A stretch of 64,000 nt of DNA. It comes from Niveibacterium sp. SC-1 (lineage in GTDB: Bacteria; Pseudomonadota; Gammaproteobacteria; Burkholderiales; Rhodocyclaceae). The position numbers and the translations under genes are program-made. The notes under the pieces were generated by a model. The model was given only the letters and a program-made list of their open reading frames with translations. It ran no database searches and had not been told where the DNA came from. Where the stretch lies: positions 4,588,001 through 4,652,000 of the forward strand of contig NZ_CP151275.1 in NCBI RefSeq assembly GCF_038235435.1, read 5' to 3'. Shown here piece by piece: positions 36,280 through 43,323 of this stretch. How positions within the stretch are numbered: position 1 is the stretch's first letter; every line of letters starts with the position of its first letter.

Positions 36280-38781
36280 TCAGGCCGCCACGCGTTGTAC
36301 GGTTGCGGTGGCCGGCTCCGAATCGGCGGGGCGCACATGCGCCTGCAGATTCCCCACGCCCAGGTCGGCGGGGAAGTCGTCCACCCGGATCACCTTGGCG
36401 CGCAGCGCTTCGCGGCGCTGCAGCGTGGCGGCTTCTTCCTGCGTGATGAGACCCTGCCCCAGTGCTTGCTTGGCAGCGTCCTGCGGGCCGCGGGCGCTGA
36501 TCCGGCCGGCCTTCTGGGCGGCGCGGATCTTGGCTTCGATGCCTTCGGCGGCGAGCGTTGCCTTGAGCGCGAGTTCGAGCACCGCGACCGGGTCTTCCTC
36601 GTTGCCGCGATCGACGAAGGAACCCTGGATCAGGCGGTCGCGCGCGGCGCTGTCGCCAATCAGGATCTCGGCGACCTGATGTCCCAGCTTGTCCGAGGGC
36701 ACGACATACGGACGGCCCAGCGGGAAGATCATCCGGCGCAGCACGAAGGCGATGAAGCGGCTCGGGAAGTTGGAGAGCACGCCTTCGAAGGCGCTCTGTG
36801 CCTTGAACATCGCGTCCCAGATCGCCCAGTGCATCAGCGGCGCATCGGCTTCCTGGCGGCCTTCCAGCTCATAGCGCTTGAGCGTGGCCGAGCACAGGTA
36901 CATCAGCGAGAGGATGTCGCCGAGACGCGCCGAGAGCTTTTCCTTGCGCTTGAGGTCGCCGCCCATGGTGAGCATCGACACGTCGGCGAGGAAGGCGAAA
37001 GCCGCGGAGAAGCGCGTGAGCTGCTGGTAGTAGCGACGCGTCTCGCGCGCCACCTTGGGCGTGCCGACCCAGTGCGAACCGGTAAGGCCATAGACCAAGG
37101 TGCGCACCGCGTTGCTGACGGTGAAGCCGATATGCGAGAAGAGTGCGCCGTCGAAAGCCTTGAGGCCACGGTTGGCGTCGCTGTCGAGCGCCGCGCGCAT
37201 CTCGGTGAGCACGAAGGGATGGCAGCGGATCGCACCCTGGCCGAAGATGATCAGGCTGCGGGTAAGGATGTTCGCGCCTTCCACGGTGATGCCGATGGGC
37301 AGCTGCTGATAAGCACGGCCGAGGAAGTTCTGCGGGCCCAGGCAGATGCCTTTGCCGCCGAGGATGTCCATGCCGTCGTTCACCGCGGCGCGGGCACGTT
37401 CGGTGACGTGGTACTTCACGATCGCCGAAACCACCGAGGGCTTCTCGCCGAGGTCGATCGCACCCGCGGTCATGCGGCGCGCGGCGTCGATCATGTAGAG
37501 GTTGCCGCCGATGCGGGCGAGCGGTTCCTCGATGCCTTCGAAGCGACCGATCGCGGTCTTGAACTGGGCGCGGACGCGAGAGTAGGCACCGACGGCACGC
37601 GCGGTCAGCTTGGTCATGCCAGTGTTGGAACCCGGCAGCGAGATCGAGCGACCCGCGGCCAGACATTCCATCAGCATGCGCCAGCCCTGGCCGGCCATCT
37701 TCGGACCACCAATGATGAAGTCCAGCGGCATGAAAACGTCATTGCCCCAATTCGGGCCGTTGTGGAACACGGCGTTGAGCGGGTTGTGACGGCGACCGAT
37801 ATTCACGCCGGGGTGGTTCGAAGGCACCAGCGCGCAGGTGATGCCCAGGTCTTCCACGCTACCCAGCAGATGCTCCGGGTCGTAGAGGCGGAAGGCGAGG
37901 CCCAGCACCGTGCAGATCGGGCCGAGCGTGATGTAGCGCTTGTCCCAGGTCACGCGCATGCCGAGCACTTCCTGCCCCTGCCACATGCCCTTGCAGATGA
38001 TGCCGCGGTCGGGAATCGCCGCTGCGTCGGAACCGGCCACCGGGCTGGTCAGCGCGAAGGCGGGGATTTCCAGGCCCTTGGCCAGACGCGGCAGGTAGTG
38101 CTGCTTCTGCGCGTCGGTGCCGTAGTGCAGCAGCAGCTCGGCCGGGCCGAGCGAGTTGGGCACCATCACGCTCACGGCGGAAGCCGAGGAGCGGGTGGAG
38201 AGCTTCATGATCACTTCGGAGTGGGCGATCGCGGAGAAGCCCTTACCGCCGTATTCCTTCGGAATGATCATCCCGAGGAAGCCCTTGTCCTTGATGTATT
38301 GCCAGACATCGGCGGGCATGTCGTTGTAGACATGCGCGGTGTCCCAGTCATTGACCATGCGGCAGAGTTCGTCGACCTCGTGGTCGAGGAAGCCCTGTTC
38401 CTCTGCCGTGAGTTTGGGCTCAGGGATCTCCAGCATCTGTTTCCAGTTCGGGCGGCCGCTGAAGAGCTGGCCTTCCCACCAGACCGTGCCAGCCTCCAGC
38501 GCGGTCTTCTCGGTATCCGACATGGCCGGCAGGATCTTGCGATAGACCGAGAAGAGCGGCCGCGAGATCAGCGCACGGCGGATCGGCGCGATCAGGAAGA
38601 GACCCAGCACGACGGCATAGACCGCCATCGCGATTCCCGTCGTGGCGGACGACAGGGCAGCCACCTGCCCCAGCCCGGCCAGCCAGGCAAGCCCACCTGC
38701 CAGCCACAGCCACAGCGGCGCGCGCGCAAAGGCCAGCACGATCGCCAGCAGCGGAAGCGCACAGATCAAGATCCACAACAT
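36280..38781 (-). CDS. fadE: Acyl-CoA dehydrogenase
   Basis: An 833-residue FadE-type flavoenzyme that oxidises acyl-CoA to trans-2-enoyl-CoA, the first step of beta-oxidation. The ATG at 38781 has AAGGAG ten bases upstream. Two N-terminal membrane helices (residues 1-65) anchor it. FLDHEVDELCRMVNDWDTAHVYNDMP and the nearby IPKEYGGKGFSAIAHSEVIMKLSTRSS match FadE, as do the flavin-domain AGQGWRMLMECLAAGRSISLPG and TVEGANILTRSLIIFGQGAIRCHP, which is nearly as in E. coli. Length agrees with the family (about 814). It lies 10 bp after the psrA stop, so it is cotranscribed. Confidence 0.94.
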   Translation of the reverse strand: MLWILICALPLLAIVLAFARAPLWLWLAGGLAWLAGLGQVAALSSATTGIAMAVYAVVLGLFLIAPIRRALISRPLFSVYRKILPAMSDTEKTALEAGTVWWEGQLFSGRPNWKQMLEIPEPKLTAEEQGFLDHEVDELCRMVNDWDTAHVYNDMPADVWQYIKDKGFLGMIIPKEYGGKGFSAIAHSEVIMKLSTRSSASAVSVMVPNSLGPAELLLHYGTDAQKQHYLPRLAKGLEIPAFALTSPVAGSDAAAIPDRGIICKGMWQGQEVLGMRVTWDKRYITLGPICTVLGLAFRLYDPEHLLGSVEDLGITCALVPSNHPGVNIGRRHNPLNAVFHNGPNWGNDVFMPLDFIIGGPKMAGQGWRMLMECLAAGRSISLPGSNTGMTKLTARAVGAYSRVRAQFKTAIGRFEGIEEPLARIGGNLYMIDAARRMTAGAIDLGEKPSVVSAIVKYHVTERARAAVNDGMDILGGKGICLGPQNFLGRAYQQLPIGITVEGANILTRSLIIFGQGAIRCHPFVLTEMRAALDSDANRGLKAFDGALFSHIGFTVSNAVRTLVYGLTGSHWVGTPKVARETRRYYQQLTRFSAAFAFLADVSMLTMGGDLKRKEKLSARLGDILSLMYLCSATLKRYELEGRQEADAPLMHWAIWDAMFKAQSAFEGVLSNFPSRFIAFVLRRMIFPLGRPYVVPSDKLGHQVAEILIGDSAARDRLIQGSFVDRGNEEDPVAVLELALKATLAAEGIEAKIRAAQKAGRISARGPQDAAKQALGQGLITQEEAATLQRREALRAKVIRVDDFPADLGVGNLQAHVRPADSEPATATVQRVAA

Positions 38782-38791
38782 TGCCGTCTCC

Positions 38792-39523
38792 TTATGCGTT
38801 GCTTGCGTCGGAAGCGTCAGCCATTGCGCTGCTTCCGGCGTGATTGACTTGGGCGCCAGCGGCCTGAGACCGGGGCGCATCCGCCAGCGGCGCCCTCAGG
38901 CCACCGAGCAGGAAGGCCATGAGGCGCGAGCCGATCTTGGACGGATCGTCGTCGAGTTGAGGAACGACCAGCTTCAGTGCGTCGATGCCCGAGATTGCGT
39001 AGGACACCGCCCCCATCATGAAGTGCAGTCGCCAGAGGATTTCCGAGACCGGCACGCCAGGCAGCGCGCCATAGAGCGCGTCGGCGTAGCGGTTCATTAC
39101 GTCCGCATATTCCTCCGCCATGAAGCGGCGGACGAATTGCGTGGGTTCGGTATAGGTGCGGCCGAGCAGTCGCATGAAAGTGTGGCCACCGTGTTCGGTG
39201 TCGGCGGCCATCGCGAGCGCCGGGCCGAAGAAACCTTCGAGCACCTGGCTGGGTTTGAGCGGGGCGCCACTGGCCTCGCGCTCCATGCGGTCGAGGGCCA
39301 CGATGCGGGCTTGGTTGAGCTGGTCGATGCGGCGACGGAAGACGGCCTGGAACAGGGCTTCCTTGGTGCCGAAGTGATAGTTCACCGCCGCCAGGTTCAC
39401 GTTGGCCTGGCCGGTGATCATGCGCATGGAAGTGCCGTCGAAGCCGTGTTCGGTGAACAGGACTTCAGCAACATCGAGAATGCGCTCGGGCGTCTCCGCG
39501 CCACGAACTTCGGTTTGGCTCAT
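38792..39523 (-). CDS. psrA: TetR-family regulator, PsrA-like
   Basis: A 243-residue regulator. The N-terminal helix-turn-helix (ILDVAEVLFTEHGFDGTSMRMITGQANVNLAAVNYHFGTKEALFQAVF) is close to the Pseudomonas PsrA sequence, and the C-terminal domain carries FMRLLGRTYTEP and LHFMMGAVSYAISGIDAL, also as in PsrA. PsrA proteins sense long-chain fatty acids or acyl-CoA and repress fatty-acid degradation genes. It is first in the fadE operon and faces the palindrome at 39548-39565, its likely operator. The C-terminal 25 residues are Ala-rich and variable. Confidence 0.88.
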   Translation of the reverse strand: MSQTEVRGAETPERILDVAEVLFTEHGFDGTSMRMITGQANVNLAAVNYHFGTKEALFQAVFRRRIDQLNQARIVALDRMEREASGAPLKPSQVLEGFFGPALAMAADTEHGGHTFMRLLGRTYTEPTQFVRRFMAEEYADVMNRYADALYGALPGVPVSEILWRLHFMMGAVSYAISGIDALKLVVPQLDDDPSKIGSRLMAFLLGGLRAPLADAPRSQAAGAQVNHAGSSAMADASDASNA

Positions 39524-39547
39524 GCCTACGGACCCCCCGACCCGCAG

Positions 39548-39565
39548 TTCAAACGTTTGTTTGAA
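39548..39565. promoter_or_regulatory. PsrA-type operator palindrome
   Basis: TTCAAACGTTTGTTTGAA is a perfect palindrome of two TTCAAAC arms around four bases. It lies 25 bp upstream of the psrA start and also in the promoter region of the divergent ABC exporter. PsrA-type repressors are known to bind CAAAC-N4-GTTTG-like boxes. Autoregulation and control of fadE are inferred. Confidence 0.75.
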
Positions 39566-39694
39566 TCATACGGCGAGCTTGAGCTAAGTCAACAAAAATC
39601 CGTACGCACCCGTATGGAGAACGCAACCGGGCGGCCAACGCGATCTCGCCCGTTGCCGCGAAAGCCGCGCCGGCGCTGGCGTTACACTCTGCCG

Positions 39695-41518
39695 ATGCGC
39701 CGCGCCTCCACCCTGCCTCCCGCCCTGCCCGCGACCGGCGAACGCCGCGACTGGGCGACCGTCCGCTCGCTCCTGCCCTATCTGTGGCGATACCGGACGC
39801 GGGTCATCTTCGCGATGATCTGCCTGATCTCGGCCAAGCTCGCCAACGTGGCCGTGCCGCTGGTCTTCAAGCACCTGATCGACGGGCTGACGATCACCCG
39901 TGAGCAGGCCTTCATCGTGGTACCGGCGGCCCTGCTTGTGAGCTACGGCCTGCTCAGGCTCTCCACCTCGCTGTTCACCGAGCTGCGCGAACTCATCTTC
40001 GCGCGGGTGACGCAGGAAGCCGTCCGGCACATCTCGCTGGAAGTCTTCCGCCACCTGCACTCGCTGTCGCTGCGCTTCCATCTGGAGCGCCAGACCGGCG
40101 GCCTCTCCCGCGACATCGAGCGCGGCACGCGCTCGATCGGCTCGCTGATCAGCTACACGCTCTACAGCATCCTGCCGACGCTGGTGGAAATCAGCCTGGT
40201 GATCGTGATCCTGTTGCGCCAGTACGAGCCGAGCTTCGCGCTGATCACCTTGTGCACCCTGGTGCTCTACATCCTCTTCACGGTGACGGTGACCAACTGG
40301 CGCACCGCCCTGCGGCGCAAGGCCAATGAGCTGGATTCGGCCGCCAATTCGCGCGCGATCGACAGCCTGCTCAACTACGAAACGGTGAAGTACTTCAACA
40401 ACGAGGACTTCGAGGCGCGCCGCTACGACACCCAGCTGCAGCACTACATCGCCGCACAGGTGAAGAACCAGTATTCGCTGTCGGCACTGAACATCGGGCA
40501 GGCGCTCATCATCGCCAGCGGGGTTACGGCGATGATGTGGCGCGCCGCCAGCGGCGTAGCGGCCGGGCACATGACCATCGGCGACATCGTGCTGGTCAAT
40601 GCCTTCCTGATCCAGCTCTACGCGCCCCTGAACTTCCTTGGCGTGATCTACCGCGAGATCCGCCAGGCTCTGACCGATATCGAACGCATGTTCGGCCTGA
40701 TGCATACGCACCGCGAAGTGGAGGACGCGCCGGACGCCCGTTCGCTCCCGACGGCGGCACCCGGCGTGCGCTTCCGCCATGTCGGCTTCGCCTACGACGC
40801 CCGGCGGCAGATTCTCTTCGATGTCGATTTCGAGGTTGCACCGGGGAAAACCGTCGCCGTCGTGGGGCAATCCGGCTCGGGCAAGTCCACGCTGGCACGC
40901 CTGCTCTACCGTTTCTACGACGTGAACACCGGTGGCATCGAAGTGGGCGGGGTGGATCTGCGCCAGTTGAAGCAGGGCAGCCTGCGGCGCGCAATCGGCA
41001 TCGTTCCGCAGGACACGGTGCTATTCAACGACACACTGGCCTACAACATCCGCTACGGCCGTCCGGAGGCGAGCGATGCCGAAGTTGCTGCCGCCGCACG
41101 TGCCGCGCAGCTCGAGGGTTTCATCGCCCACCTGCCAGACGGTTACGAGACACGGGTCGGCGAACGCGGCCTCAAGCTCTCTGGCGGCGAGAAGCAGCGC
41201 GTCGCGATCGCACGCGCCCTGCTCAAGGACCCGCCCATCCTGATCTTCGACGAAGCCACCTCGGCGCTGGATTCGCGCACCGAGAAAGCAATCCAGGCCC
41301 AGATCGACGCCGCGGCCGCGGGACGCACCGCCATCGTGATCGCGCACCGGCTGTCCACCATCATGGACGCCGATGAAATCCTCGTGATGGATGCCGGACG
41401 CGTCGTGGAGCGCGGCCACCACAGTGACCTTCTCGCACGCGGCGGCGCCTACGCCCAGATGTGGGCCTTGCAGCAGCAGGAAGCGGAGCCCGAGGAAGGC
41501 GAGCTGGCAGACGCGTGA
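39695..41518 (+). CDS. ABC exporter of the ATM1/heavy-metal-transporter type
   Basis: A 607-residue half-transporter (membrane domain then ATPase), started at the ATG at 39695; an upstream ATG (39614) would add a basic tail. Six membrane helices in about residues 28-310 are followed by Walker [11 protein letters not shown] (about 390), ABC signature [15 protein letters not shown] (about 495) and Walker B ILIFDEATSALD (about 515). NSRAIDSLLNYETVKYFNNEDFEARRYD is the ATM1/HMT1 signature. Relatives export glutathione-bound sulphur, haem precursors or metal-thiol conjugates. It is divergent from psrA. Confidence 0.88.
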   Translation: MRRASTLPPALPATGERRDWATVRSLLPYLWRYRTRVIFAMICLISAKLANVAVPLVFKHLIDGLTITREQAFIVVPAALLVSYGLLRLSTSLFTELRELIFARVTQEAVRHISLEVFRHLHSLSLRFHLERQTGGLSRDIERGTRSIGSLISYTLYSILPTLVEISLVIVILLRQYEPSFALITLCTLVLYILFTVTVTNWRTALRRKANELDSAANSRAIDSLLNYETVKYFNNEDFEARRYDTQLQHYIAAQVKNQYSLSALNIGQALIIASGVTAMMWRAASGVAAGHMTIGDIVLVNAFLIQLYAPLNFLGVIYREIRQALTDIERMFGLMHTHREVEDAPDARSLPTAAPGVRFRHVGFAYDARRQILFDVDFEVAPGKTVAVVGQSGSGKSTLARLLYRFYDVNTGGIEVGGVDLRQLKQGSLRRAIGIVPQDTVLFNDTLAYNIRYGRPEASDAEVAAAARAAQLEGFIAHLPDGYETRVGERGLKLSGGEKQRVAIARALLKDPPILIFDEATSALDSRTEKAIQAQIDAAAAGRTAIVIAHRLSTIMDADEILVMDAGRVVERGHHSDLLARGGAYAQMWALQQQEAEPEEGELADA

Positions 41519-41567
41519 GTCGCCGGACCTGCGTCGCACAACGCGGGCCTGCCGGCGCGAATACCCC

Positions 41568-42206
41568 TCAGCCGACCAGCCTGGTCCAGCGCTCGATGGG
41601 CTCCCACTGCGCAAGATCCTTTTCTACCCGCGATGGTGCGATATCGAAGAGCGTCAGGCCATGCGCAGCAAGCTGCACATAGTTCTGCGTATCGCGCAGG
41701 GTTCCGAGCAGCGGCAGGGACAAGGTCTCGGTGAAGCGGATCAGCTGCTCGGCCGCCCGTGTGCGGCTGTCGACCCGCATCCCCACGAGTCCGACCACCG
41801 TCCCCTTCGCAGCCTTGAGTTCCGCCAGATCGTCCAGGAAAGCGCGGGTAGCGAGGATGTCGAAGAGCGAGGGCTGGAGCGGAACCAGCACGGCATCGGC
41901 AAGCCGCAGCAGGTTCTTCAGTTTCTCGCCATGCAGGCCGGCGGGCGTGTCGATCACGGCGTGAGTCGTGCCTTTGGGCGGCCGCGCTGGCTCGCCGGGA
42001 TTCAGCTCCCAGGAGGAAATCTGCGCGACGGAATCGGGGCGTATCGATAACCAGGCGCGAGCAGACTGCTGCCTGTCGACATCGCCCAGCATGACGCGTG
42101 TATCGCCGTTCGCCCAGCCACGCTGCGCGAGGCAACCCGCGAGATTCGTCGCAAGCGTGCTCTTGCCCGCCCCGCCCTTGGGGTTGGCGACCATGAAAGT
42201 TCGCAT
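41568..42206 (-). CDS. ParA/MinD-type ATPase
   Basis: A 212-residue P-loop ATPase. Walker A is the deviant KGGAGKST (residues 10-17), followed by a DVDRQQSA switch and a THAVIDTPAGLHGE Walker B region, typical of ParA-like partitioning or positioning proteins. GGAGGAG lies upstream of the ATG at 42206. There is no ParB partner nearby, so this is an orphan ParA that could position a cargo such as a chemotaxis array or protein complex. It converges on the ABC exporter gene. Confidence 0.82.
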   Translation of the reverse strand: MRTFMVANPKGGAGKSTLATNLAGCLAQRGWANGDTRVMLGDVDRQQSARAWLSIRPDSVAQISSWELNPGEPARPPKGTTHAVIDTPAGLHGEKLKNLLRLADAVLVPLQPSLFDILATRAFLDDLAELKAAKGTVVGLVGMRVDSRTRAAEQLIRFTETLSLPLLGTLRDTQNYVQLAAHGLTLFDIAPSRVEKDLAQWEPIERWTRLVG

Positions 42207-42273
42207 GAGCCTCCTCCGGAACGTGCTGAGCATAGCGCGAGATGCCTGCCTTGCACGCATTCGCAGGCGAACC

Positions 42274-42299
42274 AAAAAAAACGCCGCTGTTCGCGGCGT
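42274..42299 (-). terminator. Rho-independent terminator of the PEP-CTERM gene
   Basis: ACGCCGC (42281-42287) and GCGGCGT (42293-42299) form a hairpin that, on the minus strand, is followed by a run of eight T. It lies about 50 bp after the stop of the PEP-CTERM gene and upstream of the ParA gene, so it ends the former's transcript. Confidence 0.88.
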
Positions 42300-42351
42300 C
42301 TTAAGAACGTTTCAGAAGAAACGTCAGAGCAGTTCAATCACAAACTACCCA

Positions 42352-43149
42352 TCACGCAAAGCCAGTACCACCTGCATCGGACCCGCGGCGCTTGCGGGCA
42401 TAGACCAGGCCGGCGAAAGCCAGTCCGAACATGAGCAGGGATGAGGGTTCGGGAACGCGGGTGGTGTCACCGGTCACCGACCTGAGCTTGACGTAGTCGT
42501 TGGTCGCGGACCAACCCGGGTTGCTCGGATCCACCAGCGGGTTGTAGGCCCCGATCAGCCAGTACGAGGAAATGTAGTTGCTGGCGTTGATGGTCGCCGC
42601 ATGGTTGGCGTTGCTGTAGACATCGGCATAGTGCCCGACCAGCTTCCAGCCCGAGGAAAGCAGATCCGCATAGGACTTGCCCGCCAGCACTGGCGCGCCG
42701 GAGCCGTAGTAGGCGAGGACCGTCAGGTCGGAATCGGTGTTCGCATAGTTGAGCTCCAGCGACGTAAGCTTCACGGCACCGCCGAAACTCATCAGCAGGG
42801 AGTCGTAATAGCCGTTGTTATCCATCGCATGGTTCGGCTGCGAACCATCTTCCTTCTTGTTCACCACGCCCAGATGAAGGGGATCGTCAGAGTAGGCGCC
42901 GACATAGCCCGACTCGATCTTGCTGCCCGTGGCGGTATTGGCCCAGGCGGTCACGGTCGCATCGGGCGCGGACGAAGGCGTGCCGGTGGAGCTGCAACTC
43001 GTGAACCAGTCGGACTTCACGCCGGAGTTGGCGACCTTGCCGGCACAGTCCGAGCGCGAAAAGGTCCAGGAATAGGCTGCGGACGCGGGCATGGAGGCCA
43101 GCAAGGAGCAGGCTACAACCAGGCTTCCGAGGACGGTCTTGGAATTCAT
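42352..43149 (-). CDS. PEP-CTERM sorting-domain secreted protein
   Basis: A 265-residue exported protein. The ATG at 43149 (AGAGGG upstream) gives a signal peptide ending ASMPASA. The mature part is rich in Ser, Asn, Gly and Tyr with few charges. The C-terminus has the exosortase signal VPEP (residues 232-235), a hydrophobic helix and a basic cluster (ARKRR). Exosortase/XrtA would cleave at the motif and release or anchor it at the surface or in exopolysaccharide. A sigma-54-type promoter lies at 43204-43219, as reported for PEP-CTERM genes under PrsK/PrsR control. No exosortase gene is in the window. Confidence 0.92.
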   Translation of the reverse strand: MNSKTVLGSLVVACSLLASMPASAAYSWTFSRSDCAGKVANSGVKSDWFTSCSSTGTPSSAPDATVTAWANTATGSKIESGYVGAYSDDPLHLGVVNKKEDGSQPNHAMDNNGYYDSLLMSFGGAVKLTSLELNYANTDSDLTVLAYYGSGAPVLAGKSYADLLSSGWKLVGHYADVYSNANHAATINASNYISSYWLIGAYNPLVDPSNPGWSATNDYVKLRSVTGDTTRVPEPSSLLMFGLAFAGLVYARKRRGSDAGGTGFA

Positions 43150-43203
43150 GTGTCCCTCTTGTGATTCTGTGTTGCCGATATGGTGGCGACTGCCGGGAGT
43201 CGA

Positions 43204-43219
43204 AGCAAATGCCAGGCCA
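43204..43219 (-). promoter_or_regulatory. Sigma-54 (RpoN)-type promoter
   Basis: On the minus strand TGGCCTGGCATTTGCT has TGGC at the -24 position and TTGC at -12 with the required spacing, and the conserved G between them. The predicted start is about 44 bases ahead of the PEP-CTERM gene ATG. PEP-CTERM genes in XrtA systems are known to depend on RpoN and PrsR. Confidence 0.7.
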
Positions 43220-43323
43220 TCAGAAACATCCATTTAATATCAGAGGCTTACAAAGCCAAACATCAAAACCGACACCGCAAAGTAAAAACGTCCGACAAGA
43301 CCGCCTGGCACATCCGACGCACC

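Noticed and set aside
41568..42206. ParA as a sign of a plasmid partition locus
   Set aside because: No ParB gene or parS-like repeats are nearby and the neighbours are chromosomal-type genes, so an orphan ParA is more likely.
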